Shown here: positions 1-12,377 of the stretch, piece after piece
Layout: each line of letters starts with the position of its first letter
Position numbering within the stretch: the first letter of the stretch is position 1
Assembly: GCA_017165825.1 (NCBI GenBank)
Contig: CM029367.1
Span: 29,120,096-29,184,095 of the forward strand
Source of the DNA: Hepsetus odoe
Lineage: Eukaryota > Chordata > Actinopteri > Characiformes > Hepsetidae
Length of the DNA stretch: 64,000 nucleotides
Direction: 5' to 3'
Translations under genes and position numbers: made by a program
Notes under the pieces: generated by a model
Databases searched by the model: none
The model's input: the letters and a program-made list of their open reading frames with translations, nothing else
What the model was told of the DNA's origin: nothing

Positions 1-92
1 GTTAAACGCAGAGGTCCTATTTCGTTAGGTTCACTGTGTGCTGTGCTGTGACCTCGCAATGACAAGAATAGTCACTTTCACTTCACTTTCAT
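1..92 (+). repeat. tRNA-derived SINE (family A), 3' part
   Basis: Only the 3' module is inside the window: the 'aaacgcagaggtcc' segment, the 'gttcactgtgtgctgtgctgtg' segment and the terminal TCACTT-type repeats. More than 20 other family A copies in this window share it. Internal comparison defines the family; I do not assign a database name. Confidence 0.8.
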
Positions 93-2230
93 TACTTACC
101 TTCTTTCGCTTTAGTCTAAAATCCCAGAATCCCCGAAACTGTGACTGTTTTTATAAACCATTAAACCCAGAAGTCCCTGCATGTATGTAAAAGGCTGGAC
201 ACCCCTGGCCAAATGAAACATTGTGGAAAGTAGTTAACGCAAACTTAATTATATGTGAGATGATTAATTAATATGTGGAATTGAACATTTTTAGGGGTAA
301 AACAGAATGTAAAAGTGGCGTGTGCGTAAGTATACCCCTTTATTTAGTATTTAGTCAACTTTTTCTGAAATTAGAGCCTCCATATGTTTCTTGTAAACTT
401 AATAAAAATGTGGGCTTGATACATTCATGCATGTGCAAGATGTAGTCGCAAATGTTCGGCTGTTTTACATCCAGAACACAATCTAGAACACAAAGGTCCA
501 TTTTAGGGGTGTGATTTACATCACAGACTTGTGATGTTCGAACGTTTTTCTTCTTCAGTTTCTTTCCTGATTGTGGGGCTTTTGCTAGAAGGTTTGGATA
601 ATAATATAGCCAAAGAGTTCCCGTTTGGTTTCCTCAGACCAGCAGACATTTTATCAATGTTCTGATGATGCATGTTGATCATCATTCATTCATTAGTCCT
701 GTGCCAGTCTTTTAAAGTCTTCTCGTGCTTTGTTTGAGGTGATTATGTTTAGTAGCAGAGAGTCCATCAGCCGATAGGTAGCTGATGAGAGTAAACACTC
801 TCAGAGGCTGAAGGACCTTGTAATTTATTAGGCTCTGGACAGAATGAAATTCTGCCTTCATATATCAATCAGATGGAATGCTCATTATAATAATGAATGA
901 GGACCACCCACGCCAGCACAATTTATTCCGAGAATGGTACTGTTGCATTGTCTCTTCTTGGAGCCAATCAAAATGGTGTAAAGGGGGAGGAGGGGTGATG
1001 GGGTATATTTTAGTTTATACACTATCTGTGGCATGAATCATATCATTTTCATTTGGAAAGGTTTTCTTTTTCTCCCCCAAAGGGCCCTTGCCTGGCTATC
1101 TTTCATAAACAGTGTAACCCTGTACTGAGTAAACATGACGAGCCTGTATACTAAATATTTCCACGACTCGGATGGTTGGAGAAGTATGTTATAATATTGT
1201 GTGCTTGGCCTGAAGAGTTATTCTTACAGATAATGGTTGTAGGTGGAAAGACAATGGAAAAAATGGACTATTTGTATCATTAATTCTTTATTTACATTTC
1301 CTTCTCCACAAAAAATGGTCTTTATTTCGAGAGAAGTAACGTGTAATCATTTGGAGACTACAGTGCATGCAAATGCACTGAGATGTCCAGCTGAGGACCA
1401 AGTTAACGGCTGATGAAGTTTCCATCCATGACAGTCCCTTGGTTTTATATCTGGTCCTGTCACGCCCATGACTGTGCAACGTATTCTGTTACCTCATGTG
1501 TTTATATGACTGAGTCATCGAGGACTACCACTGCAGTGTGTGTGGCCGTGGATGAGGAATTCTGATATTCCCTTCTGTACACACTCGCTGATGAAGCTAT
1601 AGACTCTAGCACATTTTCAACGCTGACCTTTTACCTTAAATTAAAGACAGCTTTCGTTAAAAACACATGAGTAAACCTAACTAGAGGTATCCTTTTCTAC
1701 TTTCTGCTTTTGAACCATACAGCGTGTTTCCTTTTTTACTTAAACTGACCCAACTCTAACCCAACTGCTTTCCTTCAACTACCGTATTCACTTCACAAAC
1801 TATGTGGCTTCCTTTAATGCTCCACTTGAATACAATCTAAACTGCCCTTTTTCACATAAAACCCAGATTGGAAAACTTTATATTTGATCTTTCATGATCT
1901 CGTACCATTTTGCATCACACTCAGCAGGCTGGCAGAAATGGGGTTCAAGGACTGAGCTCTCAGTGAAAAAAGGCATCGAAAGGAGGCTTAATGTTCCACT
2001 TCGTTTTAGTTAGACCTACAAACAACAGCAGCACCAACAGAAAAATAAGATTTTTACTAAGATGAGGCTGATATACAGCTAGCCCAAGTTGCTGATTCAC
2101 TGAGAACTGTGATTACATTTCAAATGTTTTGGGCCGTATTTTATTTAGTGATCCATTTCTTCCACTTTTGATTCTTTTTTAAGCCCATCTCCCCACGGTC
2201 CATGGATGGTATTGATTGGCTACATGAAGC
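93..2230. other. Intergenic, no gene recognised
   Basis: AT-rich DNA with no ORF that resembles a known protein and no recognised mobile element. Positions 760-1010 read like ordered, low-decay sequence with homeobox-like ATTA/TAAT motifs and could be a conserved non-coding element. Confidence 0.5.
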
Positions 2231-2455
2231 CAGTCATCAGTCATTTTCTGGGCCGCTTGTCCTAATTAGGGTTGCATGGGGGTGCTGGAGTCCATCCCAG
2301 CTCACACAGGGTGAAGGACAGGGGGCACACCCTGGACAGGTCACCAGCCTATCGCAGAGAGGAGCAAACCAACGGGGACGGCACCTTGCTCAAGGGTACC
2401 TCAGGGCAACCCACCGGGAAGGGGTTCAAACCCCCAATCTTCCAACCTGGAGATT
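2231..2455 (-). repeat. Chimeric SINE (family B), reverse orientation
   Basis: Read on the minus strand it has the GGTTTGAACCCC B-box region, the 'ttgccctgaggtacccttgagcaagg' middle in slightly changed form, then the 'acctgtccagggtgtg' and 'agctgggatggactccagca' tail. The 5' tip with the A box is missing. Confidence 0.75.
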
Positions 2456-4035
2456 GTAGAATATTGTGTATCCCCACAAATACGAGACAGATACAGGCAG
2501 ATTCTGAGAATGTCTACAAGACCAGGCCATAGAAACATTTGATTTGCTTCATAAGAAGCTGGCTTTTTGTGAGATACATAAAACGACTTTTCATTGAAAC
2601 ATTACATGTGAGCAGTATATTCAGTGTTAGTCATTCAAGCTAGTACTTAGTGTTAGGTTTCATTGGCGTGGTTGAGAAGGGGCTGTCAAATGCAGCACTG
2701 CATTATGTGAGCCATCGATAGGTGTTATTCTGTTTTAGTTATTTGGTGGCAGTTTTTCCATACTGGTAACAGTCATGCAGGCTCCAGAAAATGACCCAGC
2801 CCATGTGATGATGACCTAACCCATGCTCACTGCATGCTTTTCATGTTCGAAAAAAGAGGAGTTGTGTCCACAGTCTTGGTTCTCCAATCCTGTTTACTGC
2901 ATGTAAGCCAGTACGCTGACTCGCATCCATGAAATGATGCAATTAAGGTTCCCACTGGGGCCCAATCTGTCATGTAAACACACACCAAGCCCAATTCAAT
3001 GGCCAGAGCAAGAGATTGGCAGGGGAAGACAGGTAGATGTCAGGGAAAGAGGACAGGGGGGTGGGTGTGGAGGAATGAGATCATGGTTTGCAGTCCATTG
3101 GTGTCCTGTTGTTAATTACGATTGGTATTAAATGCACCCGTTTACATAGGCAGGTATGGTTTTAGAGGTATACGTGAACACTTGTTTGGAAAAGCGAAGA
3201 GAGAGGCTCGGTCTAGATCGTTCATTGTGTGAGGCTGTGAAACCAGACACTTGTCTTTTTTTCGTCTGTTTGTCTCAGCTGTGATCCCTAGAAGGGCCTG
3301 GTAAACAATCGGTATCAGTGGAAAGAGACCACCTAGGTAAAAGTTTCCATGTTGAGGTATCTTTGCAAACCGCCGGCCGCAAATTTTCCCAAACACATTA
3401 AAACAAGCTATGCAAATCTTTTATGGTGGTACTGGTGTAGGGTACTGTTGTATGAACCTGTGCACATGTCCATTCATCTTGGCCGCTTGTGGCATTTGTG
3501 TTTTGCGAAGCTGCGACTTCCTTTCCTCCTTTCCACATTACTCCACTGGAAATGTCGATGTGGCTACATCAAAGGGCACGGCACGAAACCTCTGCAGTCT
3601 GATCAAAGAAGAAGGGTTTACACTTCAGGAGGCACAACAAAGATCTTGTGGGATGATCTGTAAAAATGAATGAGTGAATTCGCTATTCCACTTCAGTTCC
3701 AAGAGCACACCTCATACCAGACTCTGCATGACTCAAATCAGGTGCAACAGAGTGAAAACAACACTGAACCGGGCTTCGCTGCGGCCTTCTGCAGTGAAAT
3801 AAAGCAAAATAAGTACATTTCTTTTTCAGTAAATGATATAAAGAATCATTGTTCTGTTATCACCAACAGGTGAGAAGTAAAGAAGTAAAAATACTTAATT
3901 CCTTTATTCAGTGTTTTCAGATCTGTACCCAAGTATTTTTTTTCCACTCCTTTCAGTTTAACTCAATTCTTAGCACCTTACCAACATCAAGTCCAATTTC
4001 AGCCTAAATGGACAGAAACTCAAATTAAGAAATGA
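2456..4035. other. Intergenic, no gene recognised
   Basis: Short overlapping open frames around 3349-3673 and 3142-3396 have no recognisable domain, no splice-consistent extension and no family resemblance. I treat them as chance frames. Confidence 0.5.
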
Positions 4036-4388
4036 TTTTAATATTATTTCGGCGACACCGCACAGCGAGAAGGTCCTGGGTTCGATCCCCAGGCTGGACG
4101 GTCGTGTCCTCTCTTAGTGGACATTGCGCTCTGTTCTTCCCGTGTCTGTGTGTGTTTCCTTCAGGAGCCCCGGTTTCCTCCCATCGTCCACAGATCTGCA
4201 CGTCAGGTGGACTGGAGATGCTAAATTGCCCCCGAGGTGTGTGTGAGCGTGTCTGTGTGTCTGCCCTGTGATGGACTGCCGACCTGTCCAGGGTGTTTCC
4301 TCGCCCTTCGCCCTGCGAGAGCTGGGTTAGACTCCGCCCCCCCCCCGTGCCCCTAATTTGAACAAACGGCTAAGAAAATGAGTGAGCG
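4036..4388 (+). repeat. DANA/mermaid-like tRNA SINE
   Basis: It contains a tRNA-like head with the B-box-type stretch GGGTTCGATCCCC, the 'cggtttcctccca' body block with 'gatctgcacgtcaggtggac' and 'ggagatgctaaattg', and the 'gacctgtccagggtg' tail ending in 'aagaaaatgagtgag'. This block order is that of fish V-SINE/mermaid-type elements. The family name rests on general knowledge of those elements. Confidence 0.7.
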
Positions 4389-7300
4389 TGTATTATTTCA
4401 TCATTCCTACTACAAGTTTTCAGAATGTGAATGAAATGAGAGGGAAAACCTGCAGTGTGCATTCATCTTGGTCAAAGTATAAAGCTTGTCTAGTAGGAAT
4501 CTAATTTCTTCAACAACATGGCGAGGCTGATCAGATACGAAAATCATGTTCTTCATTACTCTTCTTCCTCAAATCACATCAGCTGTGACATGCCACAAAA
4601 CAATTCGCAGTTTCTTTACTGCATTATATCATAATCACAAGGCGCTCGATCCAATAATGATATCCATGTGTCTTCTCGACGAGCTTTGATATGGTCATCT
4701 TGAGCAGGTTAGACGATCCACGAGGCTAGTTGGCTGATGTGTTCGCTGAGGGCCTGAGCTTGTGTTTGCTGTTACCGTGGCCTGCCTTTCTGTCGTCTCT
4801 CCCAGCTCGAGGCGTGAGAAAAGAATGCGCTGTTTACAAACTGAATTCACAGTGAATCAGAACGGTGAGCGTCTACTCAGGGCAGGCCACACACACACAG
4901 GCCTGCGTGCACACACACACACTCTTAATGGAAAACATCCTGATCTGACCGCAGTCCCGTCAAGAGACCTACTTCAATGTAAGCTGGTGTTTCTACATGT
5001 TCCAGCTCAATTAATCACGGCGACAATAATGAATATCTAAGAGTATCGTATTTTTCTTGCAACGCTGATGAAGCTAAGTACCGGCTTTCCAATCATTCTA
5101 CCCTCTGCTTTCACATAATTTGTGCTTTTCTGGCACAAGCTATGCTGCCCCCCATCCCACCAACCCATTTCTTTTAAAATCCCAGTGCTCTGGTTTTCAT
5201 ACACAGCACAGTGTCGTGATCCCCCACGCAAGGCTGTGCATAATATCCATTCTCCAAAATCATCCTCAACCCCCTCAGAGCTTTAATCTAAGCCAAATGA
5301 TGCATCTGCAGTGAAGTGCCTGTTTTTAAAGAGTCAGTTTGGAGGTCAACACTTCCGAGAAAACACTGACACAAAGAAGGCTTGCTGGGAGAACTGGGAA
5401 CCTGCTTATTTTAAGAGTACAGGTTTAACTCTTAGAGGACCTCCAGCACAGACATCCAGATGCAAATGCGTCATCTAAATCTCTGTGGTAATGAAAAATA
5501 ACGCCTTATATGGACGTCCCAGGTGTGTGTTGTAAAGGTCAAGGTTTCAGATGTCACACTGAGCTCGCAGTGATTAAAAGGTTATAACTGATATAAAACA
5601 AATTTCACCATTTTTGGATTTAAAACAAGCACAAATAACATTTTAAAATGTGTAAAGCTGTCAAAAAAAAGTTTAGTTGTGTAATGCAACTTGTAATGCA
5701 ACAAAATTTCTAGAAATATTCTAAGATAGTTCTAAACCCTTTTAGAAATTATTAAAATAACACAACAGTAGCCGGAATGCAAAACTATGCTGGATCTTTT
5801 AAAAGTTATTGATTTTTTTTGTCCTGCAGATTGATTTTTTTCACTTTCCTAAAATCATGGTACTTACAATGTTATTCTTTGACTCCTTAAAAGCATTCGG
5901 AACCCACGTTTCACCAGTTCACGTGTCAACGAAGCGCCTAATCCCGAAGCGAGAATGATAAAGTAAATTCTCCACACCAGGCCAGTCCTGTGTGCAAACA
6001 TGTCCTTGGAATATTCATTCCTATCAGTGTCCACGCAGGTGTCCCATCACACCCTGCTGGGATCCCAGCCCTGACCTCCAGCACCTGGGATTTAGCTCGC
6101 CGCTCTGCGGCCTTTGACCCCTGGCTGTCTGTCACTTCCAGGCACCTGTTCAACATATCACACTCACAGGCCATTCTTCACCAGCATGAGTCACTTAAAG
6201 CCCCCCCTCCAAAATACAATGACACTGCAAGACTCTGGGTAGAACTTTTCCTGTAGTGCAAAAGTAAAATCTCCATAACTCAGAGTTTTTCAGAGTAAAA
6301 TGTGGAACCAATCAGCTAATTCTGCCAAAATTCAGTCTCTTCTCGAAAATGACAAATGCAGCGAAGGAGGTACTCTGTGGTTCTGAAGCTCCAGTCTTCT
6401 CAAGGCAGACAGAAGGTGGCAGTCCATCCACACTGCTGTCTGCTGTTTGACCAGTGCTGCACTCCAGCTCTACTGTCAGCTTGCTACAGTCCCATATATC
6501 TGATCCCAAATTGTGCATTTTCCCCATTTCCACAGCTCCCAAAATCAATGAAAAGAAACTCATCCCGCTTGGCCCTCTTTTCTCCCCCCGAAACCTCAAG
6601 ATGAACCATTTCAAGTGCACTTTCATCCGAGCAGAACAGCGATGTCATCTGACGAGATGAATGAACTTCAGAGGCTCTCAGCTTACAGATGAAGTGGCTC
6701 GTGGGGGGGCCGGGAGTTTATCCGTCCAATTCGCCATGACACAAGAACCCACTCAAGAAGCCCATCAGTCTTAATGCCACACACGGAGACAAGTCGGGGG
6801 CTTAGCCTCAGTTGTCTTCTACGTGATCATTCTCTCTCCTGGCAGCCAGGATTATGTTTAATTGTATTTTCATGATGAACAAGGTCTGAGGTTTGGCAAG
6901 GAGTCAAAGGCAGATCATGCACAGCTCATTCTCCACTTTCTGCCCACTTGGTGATGTGCAGCAGCACACTTGACAAAACCACACAGGCCTCACCCTGCCA
7001 GAAATCTGCCTCAAAGCTCCTCTCAGCTGATTCAGCCATGGTGAGGGTGCTGTGGTTTCCAGGCCTAAAAAACATTGCATTCTGTTATCCTTGGCTGCAG
7101 GATCGCGATTTGACTGTCACTCTCCTATCTGCTGCGCTGATCTCATAATTAGCATGTGGCTTACTCTGCCCAAAGCTGCCAAAAATACATAATCTACCAG
7201 AGGCTTTTACCTATTTTTGAATATGACAAATTACAGTGTCAATCTGGTGCTGCTTTGAAATCCTCAAGGACTGCACAGTGCCATCTTACACACAAGCAAC

Positions 7301-7570
7301 ATCCTCTGGCTGCAGAGGCATTTTTATCATTGCGTCAGACTTGGCACAGGTTAAAAAATGTCCAAGCCATGTTTTTCTTTCCATATTAACCTGCAAATAC
7401 AAGAACAGAGGGATCTTTGCAAGTATAAAATACACGTATTTGTCATTTTCTTCAAGTATAAACGATGATAAACTCTAGCCCGTCCATGGTCTTTGTTCTT
7501 TGTCTGCCTGCCTCTTCCTTGTACATGAATGGAAAGGGACCACCATAGAAAAATTGATGAGCACATGGTA
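4389..7570. other. Intergenic, no gene recognised
   Basis: It holds short CA runs near 4889-4922. A stretch at about 6690-7150 has high complexity and no repeat homology to the rest of the window, and may be conserved non-coding DNA. Open frames at 5938-6256 and 6312-6660 overlap on both strands and resemble nothing known. Confidence 0.45.
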
Positions 7571-7571
7571 T

Positions 7572-7806
7572 GTGGGGCAGTGGTGGCCTAGTGGTTAGGG
7601 CGTCGGCCACATGATCAGAGAATCGGGGGTTCGAACCCCTTTCCAATAGGTTGCCCTGAGGTACCCTTGAGCAAGGTGCCGTCCCAGCCACACTCCTCCC
7701 CGCAATGGGCTGGCCAGGGTGCGTCCCCCGTCTTCGCCCTGTGTGCGCTGCGTTGAACACCAGCACTCCCCCGCGACCCTGTTTGGAACAAGCGGCAGAA
7801 AATGGA
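7572..7806 (+). repeat. Chimeric SINE (family B), nearly full length
   Basis: It runs from the A-box-like 'ggtggcctagtggttaggg' through the B box 'gggttcgaacccc' and 'gcaaggtgccgtccc' to the tail with 'ggccagggtgcgt' and 'gcggcagaaaatgg'. It is one of the best-preserved family B copies here. Confidence 0.85.
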
Positions 7807-8584
7807 TTTGCTACATGGTATGTGTGGGGTTCCAGGATTTCATACCATAAACAGGCATGTGGAGTCAGAAAATGTACTACAAATTTATTTAAAATGTATT
7901 CATACCATGTTCACATCGTTTCTTTAGTTATTGCAAATCTCTGTAGGAATCCTGTCATGTTTCTGTGCGGTGATCCCATCATCCAGACCCTCTACATACC
8001 CCCAGTAAAGTCATGTGGGTTTGCTGGCTGGCTGAGGGTATTTAATATTTAACATTCAAGCAGAGCAGTGTCTCTGATGATCAGCACCAGTGTTGCATGA
8101 TTGCTCTGCTTCATTTAAAACTGTTTCTTCTGATCAAGTCGAAAGTGAGACGTTAGCGCTGCAACAGCAGCAGCATCAGCGTCACCTGAATATATTGAAT
8201 ATAGTCACCCCATCAGCATGACTGAAAGCACATGCATTATTGAGATCCTGCTAATGTTGGTGTCCTGTTTAATGATGCACATTAAAAAGGTTTTAGCAGA
8301 ATAGCAGCAGTGGTACTATTACTCCTTCAGAGAATATTTTAGCCTGCTATAAATTAAATAAATAAATTCTTTTATCGTAATCATTTTTGCTGTGTTTGTT
8401 TTGGGGGGCTGAATGTGATTTGGATTGTGCATGTGAAATTTCTTAAGGCAAAACAATGGAACCACTTGATTGCCGTGTCTAATGCAGTGGTAGAAATGCT
8501 GCTTACAATACTGTGCTTCATGCAGTGTAACTATCAGGACAGTCACTGCCATGTTGATCAACTACTCAGTGGTCTTAAGGGGTC

Positions 8585-8858
8585 CCTTTCAGCTGATGGA
8601 TGGAGTAGAGGAAGACAAAGAGGTGCAACAGCGGCCTACAACAAATCAAGGCAAGGCATAGAAGCAAGATTGTGTTGGTTTGGACATGTCCAGAGGAGAG
8701 ACGAGGAAGAGAAGAGAAAAGCCAAAGCAGTGGCTCATGGATGTGCTGGGACAGGACATGCAGGTGGTTGGTGTGAAAGAGGAAGATCCATAAGACTGGA
8801 ATAAATCCGCTGTCGTGACCCCTAACGGGAGCTAAAAGGAGAAATAGAAGATGTATCA
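8585..8858 (+). mobile_element. 3' end of an RTE-like LINE
   Basis: One frame reads LCWFGHVQRRDEE and a frameshifted continuation MDVLGQDMQVVGVKEED, the typical C-terminal end of this LINE ORF. The 3' terminus follows as 'cgctgtcgtgacccctaac' then 'gggagct', with a short A/G-rich tail. The 5' part is missing. The same family supplies the reverse transcriptase fragments near 11 kb and 53 kb. Confidence 0.75.
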
Positions 8859-8859
8859 C

Positions 8860-9212
8860 TTTTCACATTGCTTATGTAATTACTGTATTTGTCTAGATTT
8901 CATTTTTGGCCAACTTACATGGCAGAGACAAACTAAGGACTCACTGTGGAAAGCCATGAGAACGTTAGTTCAGCCTCTGCCAACAGTTGAGATGCAATAT
9001 TAAATTGTGAAGACTCCTTTTATACAAAAAATCCTTAAGCAAACCTGATTAATATCAACATTTGTATAAACTGTACAAATTGTGATCACAAACGATCATA
9101 CTTTCACCAAAGAGAAACTTTTGAAATGTTATTAAAACCTAAATAGAGCAAAAAGAAGTTGCATGCCGTTTCAATTCATCAGTCCCAGTGCATGTAGAAA
9201 CAAGGTGTGTTT
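8860..9212. other. Intergenic, nothing recognised
   Basis: AT-rich unique-looking sequence without coding or repeat signals. Confidence 0.5.
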
Positions 9213-9430
9213 AAGTAAAGTGAAAGTGACTATGTCATCGTGAATGCAGCAAAACAACAAAATGCAACCTCTGCTTTTCACCCATACACACGAAGCTGGG
9301 TATCCGGGGAGCAGCGATGGGGAACCTTGCTCAAGGGAACCTCGGGACAAACTACTGGTCTGGGACTTGAACCCTGCAAGCTTCCAATCCTGCGACCTAG
9401 TCCCTAACCACTAGACCACTGCTGCCGCAC
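9213..9430 (-). repeat. SINE family A, full span, reverse orientation
   Basis: It begins with the inverted TCACTT-type end ('aaagtgaaagtgac') and ends with the inverted A box ('ccctaaccactagaccactg'). The copy is diverged: the central 'accttgctcaagggaacctc' carries substitutions. Confidence 0.85.
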
Positions 9431-10566
9431 AACAGGGCCCATCCGCCCTACAAAGTGCACCTGTAGGAATAACCAAAAAATGTAAATAGCATCTAATATA
9501 CCAGCAAGAAAAGACAGTGACTAGTAATGATTGCAAAAAATAATAACAATTGATATGTCAGTGGAACAATATACAGCATGAGTTCAACTTTAGCTAGAAC
9601 CATGTCCATACCAGCAAGGTCACAGACTAGGAAGGAAACGATGTGACAGCCAGCATCGCCGAGGGCTCTAGAGGAGACCAACCAGAAAGGGCCACTCTGG
9701 TAGTCAGTGCTGCCTGAGAACAGTATTACAAAACTGAAACCCACAAGTAAACACTGAAAACCAGAAGCCTCTCGAGACAGCTGTTAATCTCCTTGATTTA
9801 TGAGGTCCACTGGTTGACTCTGTACATGCAGAGCTGATGTTATGACACTCATGTTCTACATCTGCCAAAAAAAACCAAAAAAAATGTCATTATACATTAT
9901 GTGATCAAAGATACACTTTAAAGATTCACTCATGCTCCTGAGCACAACATGAAAGATACGAGCCAATTACACCACATTTGCTCTGAATGAGCACAGTCAT
10001 GATGTGCATCAAAGGCACTGATACACGGGATGTTTCCTTTAGACCCCCTTTGAAAGCTGGATGTACAGCAGTGAGGCACATGCTCCAGTCTTGAGACTTA
10101 TGTGATCTCATTTGTTGGGAGAAATGCTCATGACTTCACAGTTCAAGATCATTTGAAGTCCCTGGAACCTCCAGAAATGGTCATAAGATGTCATTAACAA
10201 CTGGGCTGCAAATGAAGTGTTTCATAGGAAGTCTTGATCATGGTGATTTTTCATATATATCACCATTCTTATTGCAATAGCTATTGAACTGAGAAATCAC
10301 AGTTAATAAAAAAAATGTTTTTAAAGAATGCTGAACAAGTTCCATTATAAATAGACCATCTTTAGATTTAGTGCAGTGCTATTTGTCCACTGCGGGAAAA
10401 AAACTTTTTTTTTTTTTTTTTATCATTTGGAAACACCAGTTATAAACTGTGTTTGAATATTTGAATGAATGGACCAGTAGAAATCAGTAGAACCAATTGC
10501 TTTGCTCTTTGCTTTTCCAATTCTTCAGAAAAACTCCATTTTGTATTGCTTAATGTATCATAAAAT
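9431..10566. other. Intergenic, nothing recognised
   Basis: AT-rich, with a T run at about 10404-10422 and no supported coding signal. Confidence 0.45.
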
Positions 10567-10567
10567 A

Positions 10568-10690
10568 TGAAAGTGACTGTTCTTGTCATTGCAAGGTCAC
10601 AACACAGCACACAGTGAACCACAACAAAATTGGACCTCTGCAGGAGGTAGCTATGAAAGCTGCCCGGGGAGCAGTGACGGGGATAGTACC
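10568..10690 (-). repeat. SINE family A, 3' half only, reverse orientation
   Basis: It runs from the inverted terminal repeat through 'cacacagtgaaccacaacaa' to 'ggggagcagtgacgggga' and then stops. The tRNA-like head is missing, which is typical 5' truncation. Confidence 0.8.
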
Positions 10691-10849
10691 CCCCGTTACA
10701 GTACAATAATAGAAATTCTTAAGAATTACTGATGGGGGACATCAAGACAAGTCAATTTTAGGTTTGTAGAATTGTTATTGTCACAAAGCATCAGATCTGG
10801 GTCTTAGCCCCTGGTGAGCACACTGAAGATGACAGAGGCAAAACTTCAT

Positions 10850-10968
10850 AAGACTGGTGGTGGTCTAGTACTTGCCTACGGACCGATGGCTCAAGAGGTC
10901 CCAGGTTCCAATCCCACCTCTGGCACTACCACCACTGGCAAGACTCTTAACCCTGTTTAACAGAATCT
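10850..10968 (+). repeat. SINE family C (tRNA-like head)
   Basis: 'gtggtctagtacttgcctac' followed by a B-box-like 'ggttccaatccc' and 'gcaagactcttaaccctg' matches the copies at 16918-17042 (+) and 20218-20372 (-). It is a third tRNA-derived family, distinct from A and B. Confidence 0.6.
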
Positions 10969-11985
10969 TGGAACGTGAGAGGAGCGTACTGTAGTGTACT
11001 GGTACCGATTTTCAAGAATAAGGGTGATGCACAGAGCTGTAGTAACTATAGAGGGATGAAGTTGATCAGACACAGCATGAAGTTATGGGAAAGAGTAGTG
11101 GAAGCTAGGTTTAGAAAAGAGGTGAGATTAGTGAACAGCAGTATGGTTTTATGCCGAGAAAGAGCTCTACAGATGCAGTGTTTGCTCTGAGGGTGTTGAT
11201 GGAGAAGTACAGAGAAGGTCAGAAGGAGCTGCATTGTGCCTTTGTGGACTTGGAGAAAGCATATGACAGAGTGCCTAGAGAGGAGTTGTGGTTTTGTATG
11301 AGGAAGTCAGGTGTGGCAGAGAAGTATGTGAGAGTAGTTCAGGATATTTATGCTGTGTAACAGTGGTGAGACTGCAGTGGGAGTGACTGATGCATTTAAG
11401 ATAGAGGTTGGATTACATCAAGGATCAGCACTGAGCCCATTCTTGTTTGCAATAGTAATGGACAGGTTGACGGTCGAGGTTAGACAGGAGTCTCCGTGGA
11501 CGATGATGTTTGCTGATGATATTGTGATCTGTAGTGAGAGTAGGGAGCAGCTTGAGGAGAACCTGGAGAGATAGAGATATGTTCTAGAGAGGAGAGGAAT
11601 GAAAGTGAGTAGGGCAAAGACAGTATACATGAGTGTGAGTGAAAGGGAGGAAATTGGAGTGGTTAGGATGGAGGGAGTGGAGGTGACAACGTTAGAGGAA
11701 TTTAAATACTGGGGATCAACAGTTCAGTGTAATGGCGAGTGTGGAAGAGAGGTGAAGAAGAGAGTGCAGGCTGGTTGGAATGGGTGGAGAAGAGTGGCTG
11801 GAGTGATCTGTGACAGACAGGTACCAGCTAGAGTTAAAGGGAAGGTTTACAGGACAGTAAAGAGACCAGCTATGTTGTATGGGTTGGAGACGGTGGCACT
11901 GACGAAAAGACAGGAGGCGGAGCTGGAGGTGTCAGAGTTAAAGATGCTGAAATTTTCATTGGGTGTGACGAGGATAACTTCATAA
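10969..11985 (+). mobile_element. RTE-like LINE reverse transcriptase fragment (decayed)
   Basis: A reverse transcriptase can be followed across shifted frames. It has NYRG near 11041, the block FVDLEKAYDRVPREELW near 11240-11295, GLHQGSALSPFLFAIVMDRL near 11409-11470, and the catalytic FADDIV near 11509-11526. The downstream portion includes KVSRAKT and a VPARVKGKVYR block near 11820. Frames break around 11150, 11345 and 11574, so no product is expected. The ADD box and the order of blocks fit the RTE/BovB-like LINE clade. The endonuclease is absent (5' truncated). Confidence 0.85.
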
Positions 11986-12140
11986 CTTCATTGTGTGGCT
12001 GATCAACTTTATCTTTCTATAGTTACTACAGCTCTGTGTATCACCCTTATTCTTGAAGATTGGTACCAGTCCACTTCGTCTCCACTCCTCAGGCATCTGG
12101 ACTGGAACACTGTCAGGCAGGCTCTCCAGGCTCTCATCTA
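11986..12140 (-). mobile_element. Inverted copy of the LINE 5' RT segment
   Basis: Read on the minus strand this encodes EEWRRSGLVPIFKNKGD followed by QSCSNYR, the same region found on the + strand at about 10990-11090. The two copies are joined tail to tail through 'ggataacttcataacttcat' near 11971-11990, forming a large inverted repeat around the RT body. Confidence 0.75.
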
Positions 12141-12377
12141 ACAGTGCCTGACCTCACGAATACTCTTTTGAGTGAAAGGGCACAAACACACTCCAAAACT
12201 TATGTCTAAAGCATTCCCAGAAGAGTGGAGGCTGTAATAATTGCAAATGGTAGTGATGAGGCCATAGTTATCAACATGATCTTGAAATGGGATGTTTTTA
12301 CAAACCATATAGTCAACATATATTTGGCTGTATAGTGTGTTTTTTGACCACGTGACTTTCCCAAAGCCTTCAGACTC
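12141..12377. other. Short spacer between two mobile elements
   Basis: No coding signal. It lies between the LINE inverted copy and the left end of the Tc1 element. Confidence 0.4.

Noticed and set aside
2202..2532. Two overlapping + strand frames of about 85 codons
   Set aside because: They lie inside a reversed family B SINE, and the same residues recur at other SINE copies.
7572..7700. Functional tRNA gene suggested by A and B boxes
   Set aside because: The box-containing segments belong to full SINEs with long non-tRNA bodies and many copies, and none forms a complete tRNA with acceptor pairing that I can support.
10969..11985. An intact reverse transcriptase gene or retroviral pol
   Set aside because: Frames are broken at several points. 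The block order and the 3' ends of related fragments fit a non-LTR element, and no LTR, protease or integrase was seen.
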